In this document: positions 42,557 through 53,550 of the stretch, piece by piece
How the letters are laid out: each line of letters starts with the position of its first letter
How positions within the stretch are numbered: position 1 is the first letter of the stretch
Assembly (NCBI GenBank): GCA_022605405.1
Contig: JABYQQ010000002.1
Location: forward strand, 2,170,001-2,234,000
Reading direction: 5' to 3'
DNA length: 64,000 nt
Origin: Earliella scabrosa
Lineage: Eukaryota > Basidiomycota > Agaricomycetes > Polyporales > Polyporaceae
Position numbers and translations under genes: made by a program
The notes under the pieces: model-generated
The model's input: only the letters and a program-made list of their open reading frames with translations
The model's database searches: none
Told to the model about the DNA's origin: nothing

Positions 42557-43232
42557 GCTTCGAACGGGGATCATTCTTGACTGCTCACAGTGCACATACG
42601 TAGGTTCGAGTCCCCTTATATCTCACCATCTACTTAGCGGATCGATATCCTGATCATTGACTTGATTTTTTGCATACGTACATCATCCCTAACGTTCCAT
42701 ACTCCTTCTGATGCTCGTTAACGCGAGACACTGTATGCGTACATCCTCCGTGCCCCTAGCATCAATAAGAACCACATTCTTAGTGAGAGGGCGAGTCGTT
42801 CGGGTGTATCCGCCGTGCGCGCAAGAGAATTCATGTGCATGCATGATGCCTACTTGGTGGGTGCTGTAAGTGATGAGGGGCCGGCTTCGGACATACCGCT
42901 ATCCTCCCTCTAGCAGCGGCCACATGAACGTTGAGGACGACGGGGTCAGTGGTCAAATTGATAGCGAAGCTTGATACATGAGCTATAGATGCTCGGCGGC
43001 TACGCTTGCTGGGCGGTTACACTTGCTGGGCGGTTGCTTGCCATCTGCTGAGCGGTTGCTTGCCATCTGCTGAGCGGCTGCTCGCCATCTGCTAAACGGC
43101 TACTCACCATCTACTAAGCGACTGCTCGACATTCAGACCGGCAGAGTCCACACCCTGCAAAATCTCGGACATATGAGGATACATATCGTACGACATTTCC
43201 AAGCTTCGCATCTTCGTGTCTAAATACCTGTG
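42557..43232. other. intergenic holding a minisatellite
   Basis: No gene seen. It contains the tandem repeat listed separately at 42995-43130. Confidence 0.5.
42995..43130. repeat. short minisatellite, 17-bp then 22-bp units
   Basis: Two units of about 17 bp (GGCGGCTACGCTTGCTG-like) are followed by about four degenerate units of 22 bp (GCGGTTGCTTGCCATCTGCTGA-like), the last ones more diverged. The larger unit looks like the smaller one with a short insertion. Confidence 0.8.
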
Positions 43233-44878
43233 TTAGTTCTTGGAAGCGTCTCGTTCCGCGCATATGTCCACCGGGAGGACCTCTGCGGGATTGCCGCACT
43301 GCGCGCGTCCGATCGAGGGGAGCGATATCGATTCCTGTTCGGCCTTGGCGCAGTCGGCTTCCTTAAGGTCTATGAGGAAGCGCGAGACAAGGTTCGCGGT
43401 GATCCTGCGAGAACGGATGATGAGTATACTCTAAATTGTACAAAGAACATCCCGAGACCGGGCAAACAGGATGGTCTGACTCACGGGTCCGAGAGCATGG
43501 GGATCACGCTTGCACCACTACCCAGTCCCACCCCGGTTTGGGTCGCTATCTGGATGGTACATAGTTCGCGCATTAATTGTTGGCTGCGGGTAGAGGGTGG
43601 CACCCGTCTGACGCACCGATAGCAGGGTGAAGGTGAGATGGAGGATGTTGGTGACTAGCAGAATCCTGCACTGCGGTCAGCAGCTCGAACAGTAGAAATA
43701 GCGAGAGACTCACGCGAAGTAGATCAAACCTGTCAGTGCCCATACGACGTCAGCGGACAACCTGATAACGTTCGCCTGAGGCTTCACTCACCGTCTTGGT
43801 AAAGGACGTCCCACAGCGACCGACGCCTACCGAGGGCCTGGGCATCTGCACCGTGCCTATACGTCGCCTTCAGGGTGATCGCGAGGACCACAAAGTCCGC
43901 GGAGATGAGGCAGGATCTGGAGATGATGGAGACTGTTGGATCGGTCAGCAGCGAAGTCAGGTGGAACAGCGGGGAGGATAGGTGCGCACAGCTGGAGGAA
44001 CGTCAATGGTACGAGGTAGTGAGAAAGATTAGTCGCTCACTGATGGGCGGTGGATGTCGACACCTTGTACATGACTGTACATGTCGGACCGTCATTGAAT
44101 ATGGTGGAGAGACCGATGTTAACCTATCGAGGCCTCAGCTGCCGTCGTGCTCAGGGAGGACGGGACGGCCCACGTAGTTGATCGCCAGAGGTGCGATGGA
44201 CAGCAGAAAGACGAGGGACGCCAGCGCTCGGGAGCGGGAGCTGAGGACGTACGCCCTGATGGCAGAGAACCCTGGGATGGGAGCATTATGACGTGGAGGA
44301 CTCGCGGGGCGGTTGAGTAACTCACATGCCCAGGGAAGGTATTGCAAAACCTCTATGATCTGCGGGGTATATTGCAGCGCCGCACAGCTACGGTGATGCA
44401 CATGCCATCAATATCACTGGGTCTGTAGACCGAGATACCTGCAGAAGTCTTACGCCTGTAAGATGTAGTGAAACATCGTTAGTGCGCATGGAGACGGATG
44501 CATGGCACTCACAGTATCTGTGAGGGAATCTGGTAGATGATATGGAAAGTGTAGTACTATTGGAACCAACGCGAGATATCGGTTCGCCTCGAACAGAACG
44601 GAGGACACGTTGAACTTTCGCTTCCAGAACAAGTCCACCTCACTATCGAGAGTGATGATGTAGTCGTACCCCAAGAGAGCTAGTAAACACGCCAGAGGGT
44701 TAGCATGGGGGAGCCTTGGATGTGACGCGGACTGACCGGCTGAAGCGATAGAGAAGATGGCTTGAATTCGGCTGGAAGTAGTCCCCCGTCGAGTAAACAA
44801 TGTACGTCATGACGAGGACCAGACTCACAGGTAGTCATGCAACGCAATGGCTTGAGCTACCGCCAAGTTGTCGGTCAT
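43233..44878 (-). CDS. DUF6533-type multi-pass membrane protein
   Basis: The gene starts at 44878 with MTDNLAVAQAIALHDY; exon 2 is only 35 nt (44771-44737), and exon 3 starts at 44679 with LLGYDYIITLDSEVDLFWKRKFNVSSVLFEANRYLAL, the DUF6533 signature. Later exons give CAALQYTPQIIEVLQYLPWA, FSAIRAYVLSSRSRALASLVFLLSIAPLAINY, SIISRSCLISADFVVLAITLKATYR, a short exon with TNILHLTFTLLS, and a last exon (ITANLVSRFLIDLKEA) ending at 43233. These correspond to the usual seven-helix-like layout of this basidiomycete family, of unknown function. Joins for exons 1-3 and the last two exons agree in phase; those at 44.35-44.60 kb are unresolved. Confidence 0.75.
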
Positions 44879-45683
44879 TGTGCGGAGGAAACAATCTGGG
44901 AGTCAGGTGCAGGATGCAGGTTTTCCTCGTCCGTCTATAAGTATTCGGGCATCGTCTGATACCCTTAACTTCGTGACTGTAGTCTAGGAGATAGAACGCG
45001 TCTCGACATGACGGTCCTTCCAAGTCCTAGCGAGACATAGGATCAGCTAACAGTCATGGATGGATATTCGCGACCAACAGCGACACGTACGCAGTAGAGG
45101 GCACGAGCATCCTCTCGAAGGGCATCGCACTCGATCGCCACTGTATACGGATGCCTATTGTTATGCGTTGAGTTCAACGAGGCTATCATGAGGTGACGAA
45201 GGGTGCTTGCTTTCCTGACTGAGGTGGCATACGCTGCGCTCAGTATATGCTGTGGTATTGACCTGCGACGTCGGGATTACACCAGACGGTAGCGACTGCT
45301 CGGGAACGACTGTTACGACCAGCAGTTTTGCACGGTGCTTCCAAGAGTTAGTGAGCTGCCTCTGTGGATTAATCAAGGTACACCATTTGTATAGCTTTCG
45401 GAGCGCGCGAGTGCCCCCCACACTGATAGGCATCCATAGTGGGGGAGGTGAGCGACACGACAACGCCGAGAATACGCGTCAGGGAATGGAGGTTGCTGCA
45501 TATCGAATATCGGGTTTGAGAGATGCGGATTGGGGGGATGCAGAACGGTCGCATTTACTAGACACGAACCGCGTTTGAAGGGGAAAATCTTCGTACTGTC
45601 TACCGTTACACGGTATATCGCCCCTTGCAGGCCGGACGGCAATAGACGAGTGATAGTCGTGAATGATAACGCACGGAATTGTA
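44879..45683. other. intergenic
   Basis: I see no supported coding region. A minus-strand promoter for the DUF6533 gene is expected near 44.9 kb. Confidence 0.4.
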
Positions 45684-46488
45684 TTATGCATCCTCCGACA
45701 CCTTCGTGCTATTCGCGAACATCTGCGCCCCCTTCTGCTCCCCGTACCACGTCTGGAACAGCGTCTTCTTCGTGTCCCACAGCGGCAGCTTCTGCCCTCC
45801 GACCTCCGCGCGCTCCAGCGGTATGCTATAGTGTCCCCTCCGATCCTTCAGCCCGATCATCATCTCGTACGGGTGCGGACTGTGCATCAGCCGCGTGCGG
45901 CGAAGGGGGAAGACTGCGCCATGGTGCTTGTTATGAAGGGGAGATTGGATGACCAGGAGACGGCTCGCCGTCGCGTCGGCTGCAGCTGCAGACCGCTGCG
46001 CGGCGGGATCGGGTATGATGAACATACGGCGGACGACACGCGAGCGTGCACCGAGCAGGACGCCAGCGAGGCCGACGCCCATGACGAGGCATGACGCGGC
46101 GAAGAGACCGCGCTGCCACCACGGACGGAGGACGTACTGGCCGAGGACATCGTGCTTTTCTTTACCCTCCGCGGGCGGGGGCGAGCTTTCTTGCGGCAGT
46201 TCTTCCCAGACCGTCCAGTGGGACCATGTAAGTTCGCATGCAGCGGCTCTGGCGTATACGTGTCATCAGTCTGGCTGGTGATGAGAGAGCAACGTGACGA
46301 GCGTACGTAGTGAAGATGTCTGCCGCAACAAGAAAGTACGTCCACCGCGCCCACCAGGGTGTCTTGCCGCAGTCGAAGATGGGTTTCACATTGTCGATGC
46401 TCACGCCTTGCGATCGCAATGTGCGGGGTCCGATGTGAAAGCGCAGATTCTTGAAAAGGCCGGTTCGTGCAGTCGCGCTAGCACTCAT
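45684..46488 (-). CDS. two-TM membrane protein, uncharacterised
   Basis: Exon 1 (46488-46307) and exon 2 (46248-45684) join over a 58-nt intron, giving 248 residues. Exon 1 encodes MSASATARTGLFKNLRF ... WWARWTYFLVAADIF and exon 2 begins ELTWSHWTVWEELPQE. A second hydrophobic stretch is ASCLVMGVGLAGVLLGA, followed by a soluble C-terminal domain (GLKDRRGHYSIPLERAEVGG, PLWDTKKTLFQTWYGE). The layout, with a membrane hairpin and a C-terminal beta-rich domain, is like unnamed Agaricomycete proteins I have seen, possibly mitochondrial or ER. A TATA-like motif (minus strand, 46613-46618) lies about 130 nt upstream. No enzyme motif. Confidence 0.65.
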
Positions 46489-49400
46489 TTGGTGACCAGT
46501 TGAGCCAGAGTAGCAATGTCGGGTAGGAGTGAAGCAAGAATGACAGTGGGAGAAGGACTCGAGTCTCGGAGGGCGCAAGAGGAACGGTGGTGGAAGGCAA
46601 GGGATACACCCGATATAAGCGCCCCCCATGGATCGCGCTCCGACCGCGCTCCAAGAATATTAATATTAATCATTTTCTCTCTCCGGTCTGGTCCATTAAA
46701 ACTGGAAAGACACACTGGAACACAAGTAGGAATGTTGGGCTTACTGAATGACTACTAGTACTACTTACACTGTTACACGAGTGAGAGTCGACAGTTTCTA
46801 TTGGTCCAAAATAGGTAGCTCTAGAGCCCGGATCAAATTTCATGGTCTCCGGTCCGGTAGGTCCGGACATGATGTTCCCCGACAATCCCCACCATCAGGG
46901 TCCCTGCTTCTTCTCCCCGAGCCCGCTGTGTCCAACCCCAAGGTTCGGAGCTGAGGCCACCACCGTTCTCTGGAAACTTGAGTATGACCGCGAAGACCTA
47001 GGGACATCATGCAAGCCTGACTGGGACCTTCGTCTGCCATATAATCTACTTCTTGGAGGTTGTGGTGACATGGCAGGCTGGCAACTAGGCTCTCGGCCGG
47101 TGAGTGATCTCCTGGACATGAATTTCACCCTGACTGTCTACACGTACAAGATGGCTATAATGATGTAACGTATGGGCAAGGAGTTACCGAGTTGCCTGCT
47201 GTCCCTTCCAGCGTTGCCTTCATGCATGGCGATGCATATCGCACATGCACAGCGCTGAGGGCACCTCGTGTTGAAGTCTTCCTACAATGGTGAGTCTTGC
47301 CATATGCTACGATTCATACTATGCTCTTTCTGGATGACGGCGCACTCGCCAATGTGCCTGCATGCCCATTGACTTAAGTTTGTGAATACGGGGTGTGCAA
47401 TGGGCTATATAAGCTCACCTCTCTTCTCTTGTCTCGTGCCCCTGGACTACATTCTCCGTTTCATGAGCCGCAGTTGACCGTGGTAGATCATTTGTACACT
47501 GTCTCGTACAGCGAGATGGCAGGCAGCATTGCACCGAGCGGCGACACGGCCTCGTAACGAGAAACAGCGGTCGATAATAGAGTGTCGATGATCGCTGGAT
47601 GATCGACCGCTTCATTATCGACTGCCGTTCCCCACGTCTACGGAAGTCGACTTTTGATCCGCTGTCAACGGCCAAGTGGCCACCGTTGTTGCGGTGTCGT
47701 TCCATTGTTGTGCACTGGTGGATGCGAGCCAAGGGGCCACACTGCCTTGTGGACTTCGGGTATAGCACATAACGTGCACGTGGACGAGAATATCTGAAAT
47801 ATCCCGGAGTGCTGCGCAGCTATGGCTTGCATGAGTACTCACGACGGACGACATTTCCTTGCACCATCGAGGAACTTGGTAGGACATCGGCGGGATCTAT
47901 CATGTCCTCGTTTCAGGCCTTAGCGCCCTTGGAAACAAAGGATATCATAGGTTCCCCACCGTTGCCCTACCTATTTCCTATGGGCTACCTCGGAGTTCCC
48001 GTCGTGGCTGTCTGAGAACAGCCGCAGTCCGACGGGTGCCAATGACTTGAGGCGAGTCGGCGCTACACCACGCAGGTGGTTCAAATGCATCGGATGCCGG
48101 ACCCGTTGTAGACGTCTGTTGAGGTGACGCTGATTGGTCGAATGGCCCATGAAATGGCCGTGGGAAACCATACGTTGTCCGTGCTGAGTTCCAGGCCGCT
48201 TGAGAATATGTTTTCGGGCACCCTGAGGACGCATTCTCGAGGAGATACATGCAAAGGGTTTACTGCCCGAGTCTTCGTAGGCCTGAAGGCGCATAGGCGC
48301 AAGGCAGCTGGCCGCCGGCCGCCGTGATCTCAATGTGAGGGGTCTTGCTGGACTTCAACGAGCCCTTCGAGTCCGCGATAGACTTGAGCTGGTCTTGGTG
48401 AATAGTCGTAGTTGCATGGTCTCATTGTCACTTCTATGGCGAGAAGTGCAACGGCGTGATTTGCCATCCTCTTTGATTTAGCACTCAAGTGGCACGAGAG
48501 CACTAGCGGACGCGAACATATCTGCTCGTGCACTGGTGCGGGGGTATCGGGAGGCGATCGGGTCGATCGAGTCGCATTCAAAGGCATGATCGGGACTGGG
48601 AGAACATTGCTAGAGCGGCAGGCACGGCGGCATACCGTCCTTAGAGCACTTTGTACCGTGGCGTGGAGGTTCCAGGCTGTATGTTCAAATCCATTCTTAG
48701 TGGGAGTAGGCCAGCGTGCTGATGTTGTTCCAGGGTCAATAAGCTGGCTTCGAGACCGGCGGCGGATGTCGAGGCAACGCCAGCGAATTTCACAGCGACA
48801 ACACTGACTGTTGTCACCAGATTGCGAGTGCAAGCGTCGATGGCCTGTACCGGTCTGCCGGTCGAACCATGGAGACCGTGTGCGGTGTGTCGACCATGGG
48901 GAGAAGGGAGTATAGGCTTTTTCTGTGTCCTCGCACGAACGTCCAGCGGTAGTCTGCTGTTGGGACTTGGGAGAGTGGTACTGCCACAGACCAAGGCGAG
49001 GAACGACGACTCCAGTCGTATGTTGGTGAGTGAGAGCGTACAGCCAGTCCCGCATCGTACCAACTGACCATGGGCACAGCTTTAGGCATGGTACCATAAG
49101 CCTGAGGCTCGGACATTTGCTCACCTAGCGTCCCCCTCTCGCAGTACACCGTCCACCTCCGTCCGAAACGACCTAGTACTCTTGCTCCCTCTTCAATTTG
49201 CCACATGGACACCCCTTCTGGGACTCGTTGACACGCAATCCGAATCCGAGGGTCGAGGATGACGACAGTGCTTGCTGGTGGTTTGTTGAGGAACGACAGC
49301 GGACAACGAGTGGGTGAGCCGTGAAGCTCCAGAAATATCTACACACTCAATAATGAGCACTCTCCCGAGTTGCGATGGCTCTGGCCTATGCTCACATTAC

Positions 49401-49596
49401 AGAATCCGCGTAGAGGGAGGGACGAGGAGGCGGTTGAGGAGACTGACGCGTAAGCTCTCACGCTCGCTTGCCGGCGCCTTGTTAGACGCCTCCCATTGTG
49501 CCAGAGCGCTTGGGCGGAAACTCTGTCCCTCCCCTTCTGCGCAAGACACCTTTCCCTCGCCCACGTCTTCTTTTCAACCTACCCTCTGTCCCAACG
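46489..49596. other. long intergenic region, about 3.1 kb
   Basis: No convincing gene. Notable items are a clear TATATAA with CT-rich downstream DNA at 47406-47412 but no ORF after it, and overlapping inverted repeats at 47565-47621. A 264-codon minus-strand frame (48330-49124) lacks protein-like composition. Confidence 0.4.
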
Positions 49597-50176
49597 ATGA
49601 CTAGGACTCGCCGCCGCCTCAACCCCCAGGCAGAAGAGCTACGCCGTCGTACGTCCTTTTCGCCACCACTAACCCCCATACAGTACCTGAGTGTATCACT
49701 CAACGTTGACCCCGTCTATAGTTGCCTACAAGAAGGGCCAAATGTTGACAAAGGCGCAGAAGGACGAGCTCTATCAACAAATCAAGACTCTGCCCGGCTG
49801 CGCCTGGTACACGCGCAAGACCCATTCGAACTACTGCAAGTCGATGGAGCGCGACGACCGTCGGATGGCCCAAGGTGCGCTAGTCGCTGTCGTTTCCACC
49901 TTCTGCGTCGGGCTCATGAGTACAAGACGTGATCAAACGCTATCTTCAAGCCAAGGAGAACCCAACGGTCGTGGATATGGTCGTCTGGTCGCTCGAGCTG
50001 GGCAACTTGTACGGTGGCGACGTCTTCCAGCTCATTTACGAGATGCTCCCCGCTCAAGTCAAGGCCAACGCCCAGATGATGTTCGAGGTAGCAGTCCTCG
50101 CCGCTCGTAGTTCCGGACAGACTGCTGACGCGTGCTTGGGTCTCAGATGCAGCACCAGTTCGTCAATATCGCCTGA
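49597..50176 (+). CDS. small homeodomain-like protein
   Basis: Four exons (49597-49648, 49722-49874, 49927-50087, 50147-50176) join in consistent phase to 131 residues. After a basic start (MTRTRRRLNPQAEELRR), the segment KKGQMLTKAQKDELYQQIKTLPGCAWYTRKTHSNY has the spacing of homeodomain helices 1 and 2 and the start of a third, but the W-F-X-N recognition motif is replaced by NYCKSM, so DNA binding is doubtful. The second half (VIKRYLQAKENPTVVDMVVWSLELGN) is helical. Exon 4 adds only nine residues. Possibly a diverged transcription factor fragment or small regulator. A related segment lies at 56424-56586. Confidence 0.6.
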
Positions 50177-51531
50177 GGCTCGGTGCGCGCTCAGGCCCGT
50201 CGGAATCGATTGCTCCAAAAATCCGCCCGCCGTTCAATTTCTCGGGGTCGGCACGGATGTTGACACACTCGAATCTCTCTGGCAGTACGATGGGCAGGTC
50301 GAGATGGCGGGACGTATCGCGACGCGGGATTGGCTTGACATAGGGTGGCGCGTATGACGGTTCAAGTTGTCATCGTTACTTCTCTTGCCAGATATGATCA
50401 TGAACACAATACGTGAAGCAGCACCCTCTACCGTCAACGGTCGAACGTGTGCTTGTCCTTCTTTCCCAGATGGTTGACCGACCGCACGGCCACGAGGAAA
50501 ACCAGAGACGGGCGGTCGGTTCGGTTCGGTCGGTTCGGCCGCTCTCGGTCAATACTGCCCTGGCGCCGACGATTATGGCTATCCCGTTTCTAGGGTCCGA
50601 GGGTGTATGCCCATCGGCAGCACCTGATTGACCCCGCCGACATCCATGCAGCACATCCTGGTAGTAGTATCTCCATAGTAGACTCGGACCGAACGCGTTT
50701 TTCTGCCAAGGGTCCGGCATAACCTCAGAGCATACGGTACATTACCAACACTGGCTTGAACCCATAGTACGACTTCCGGCCACTATCTCCACAGTCGAAT
50801 CCAGATATCAAAACCCCCTCGCCGAGGACCAGTGAACCTGACATGCCCGTGGCGGTTAGTCAGAAGGATGAGGAGCCAACTTCCGTATGGCCACGGAGAG
50901 ACGTGTGATCGTCGCAATTGTATCTCCTCCTGTAAGCTCATCCCTCGTGTCACGCTACCATAGCATTCTTACTCGAGCTGAGACGATAGTGCCCGAAACG
51001 TGGATTTCTCGGGCTGCCGCGATTGCAGACAGCCGCTGCGCGCCAGTGACATTATAATGTTCGAAGTATACTCGCCGCAAGTTATCGCTGCTCATTCTGA
51101 TGCAACTCAGGTAGTCGCTTGGAAACTCTGGTATATAACGACCTCCCACGCTGCCCAGTGCACATTGATGTAGCACACCGGTGACTCTGACACCACGTTC
51201 ACTGCTGACGAGCGCCTTCCTAACCTAATCGGGAACTGTACGAGACTACGCGCAACGTGTTGTCCCTTCCCTGAGTGTGGGCGCAGGGCGTCTTCGGCTC
51301 GATGGACGGTCAGTTTCAGACTATCCGTGGACATCGGACGCGCGAGCGCGCCATAGTAAGATGAACTCCGAGGTAGCGCGAGGCGAGGAGATCGTATTGC
51401 AGGGGAACGTGGTATTATGGTATCAGGACAGTATACAAGCGGCTACATATGTATGTAGGACGACCGGGTTCCTACATAGGTGTCCAGGACTTCAGTGTTG
51501 GTATCTAGCGCGATTCTGGACCGCCGAGCGA
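50177..51531. other. intergenic
   Basis: No supported gene. A CGGTT-rich microrepeat (repeated CGGTTCGGT) occurs at about 50515-50540. Confidence 0.4.
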
Positions 51532-52153
51532 TCAATCCGCCTCCGTCGGCGAAGACTCTGACTTGTCCGCTGGAGGCCAGGGCTCTTCGCCCTTCAAGAT
51601 CTTCGCACCCTGCTCCTTGGTCTCGGGCTTACGCAACAGCTTAAATGCAACTGTGAGCTAGCTTCCCATGAACGATGGGTTGGGACAGCATACCGTGCCT
51701 CTGATCTCCTAACGATCCGGCAGAGTATATGTGAGCTCGTTGTCTCGTCTACCGGGTATCAAACAGTGCATTACCTTGGCGTAGCCTGCAACAGACTTGT
51801 AAGTATCGTGTACTCACATGTCGCCAGAGGCACACTTACCGACGACCTGCTGGTTGAACGAGGGCTTCGGTTGCTGCACGGTAATGACTTGAGGCTGAGC
51901 AGCGCTCCCTGATCCAGGCTGAGTGGCAGCTACAACAGAATAGGCAGGGTCAGAAATTGCGAGAGTAGAAGCATGTAGATACGCATTACATACCTTGCTG
52001 AGTCGGCGTTGCTACTTCGGTGGGTGCAACCGTCTCGGAAGGCGGCGCGGGGTGGAAGTCAGTTGTGGGTCGCCCGTCGTGCGGCGCGCCAACGGTTGCG
52101 GCACGGCCGTCGAGAGCGGGGGAGGTGTTGGGGCGGAACTCGTTGGAAGACAT
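51532..52153 (-). CDS. small conserved protein with two micro-exons
   Basis: Five exons are proposed: 52153-51994, 51929-51840, 51785-51775 (11 nt), 51700-51694 (7 nt) and 51650-51532. The total of 387 nt is exactly in frame, giving 128 residues. The N-terminus is disordered (MSSNEFRPNTSPALDGRAA), the middle holds QPKPSFNQQVVGYAK, and the C-terminus holds KLLRKPETKEQGAKILKGEEPWPP. The GYAK ... KPE-KEQG-KIL pattern matches a small Agaricomycete family I recall but cannot name. The 7-nt exon is the only choice between the flanking splice sites that keeps the frame, but it needs RNA support. Function unknown. Confidence 0.62.
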
Positions 52154-52410
52154 GGTGGGTATGATGGTGGTTCAGAGGGAGGTAGTCTGTCGAGGACGCC
52201 TGTGAGTCTTCCGTTCTTATAGCCTGACACCCTAGTGGAGACATGCTATGACATCATTGCTCTTGGTTGGCGTCGCGCCCGCCCGCGCGCCTCTCGTGGG
52301 AATGCGCATGCACATGTTCAGCCACAACCGCGTCGCGACGCGTCTTGTCGCAGACTTGCATCTCTACCACCGCCATCTACGTATCGTCCGTCCCTCTGCC
52401 TCCCGTTACC

Positions 52411-53357
52411 ATGCCTGCCGAACGGACGCAGAAGGCCTCTCTCCGACAAAGCACGCTCAACTTCGCCAAGTCAACATCCACCGCCCCCAAGCCTGACGTC
52501 CTCTCATCCCCATCCGTTACGAACTCCCATCCCGATTCTGTTCCTCCACGTCGGCCCGTGCAGACGGCGCCAAAGGCCGCGAAACCGAAAGCAAAGTCGA
52601 AACAAGACGATCCGGACCGTGTTTACTCCGATGTCATCCTTTGCATCAAACCCGAATTTACACAACTCATTGCCGAACGCAAGAAGAACCACGAGTACCG
52701 CAAGTACAAGTTGAAGGAGACGGTGGTCCGCCTCTGGCTATACGAGACTGCTCCGACTTCCGCTATCACGTAAGTCCCCTTGCCTTTCACCCGCATCGCC
52801 CAGTCAAGTCCGCTTCTGTCCATACTACGACCGAGGGTTCATGGTGTTCGCTGGCACAATCGTGTACCGGATACCCCACGCGTCTTCTCGACGAAGACAC
52901 TTGGAGTGTTTAGTTGCGACAGGTCCCAGGTGCATGCCGTCGTCATATGTGCATCAAGTACAGTGGCCCCCAATCGCGGGGATCAAGAAGCCTGCCATCA
53001 CCCCCCTTCCGCACGTAAAGTAGTAGGTAATCGCGCAATAATTGACCGATGTTTCCGCCTCACGCTACATCAAGTCCGTTCCACTGATTCGTTTGTAGAT
53101 ATGTCATGTCGACAACAACACCGAAGGTGCCTGGTGAGGTGAACGATCCCTCGGGGATAGGCAACGACGACTTCGATGCAGGCTTGAAGCAGTCGAAATA
53201 CGGCTATCCCGTCACAGAGCTGTACCGGCTGAAGAAACCTCTCACCACCGCAGAACTGAAGAGTCGTTTCGATATCCCTGTACCTCAGGGGTGGCGATAT
53301 GCGAAAAGGCAGTTGGTTGATGAGCTTCCGCTTGAAGATATGGAGAGGATATTCTGA
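52411..53357 (+). CDS. ASCH/PUA-like domain protein
   Basis: Exon 1 (52411-52769) and exon 2 (53099-53357) join over a 329-nt intron to 205 residues. The N-terminus (MPAERTQKASLRQSTLNFA) resembles a PIP-box-like start, and about 65 polar residues follow. The core, DVILCIKPEFTQLIAERKKNHEYRKYKL, then RLWLYET, VPGEVNDPSGIGNDDF, YPVTELYRLKKPL and VPQGWRYA, matches the ASCH domain, a PUA-like fold expected to bind RNA or modified nucleic acid. QSTLNF resembles the PCNA-binding consensus QxxLxxF and may link it to replication or repair. The long intron may hide a short exon. Family call good; role inferred. Confidence 0.75.
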
Positions 53358-53550
53358 GGTCCTGTATCGTTCGTCCTTGCTGTTGTTGATCGTGTCACGC
53401 TCTGTATTTCTGGGTATCATCATATGGTATACAAGGTTCGTCTCCTAATCTCTGGTCATAGACTGATAATCAACGAATAAATAGGTGTTCCATGCACAAC
53501 TTTCCTCCGGCAGCGTCCCGCGCAGCCTCCTCTCCGAAAGGTCTACCAAT

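Noticed and set aside
42595..42625. GGTTCGAGTCCCC, resembling a tRNA B box or T loop
   Set aside because: No A box, T stem, anticodon arm or acceptor stem pairs around it.
48330..49124. Minus-strand open frame of 264 codons
   Set aside because: No domain or membrane pattern and random-looking composition; no promoter or splice support.
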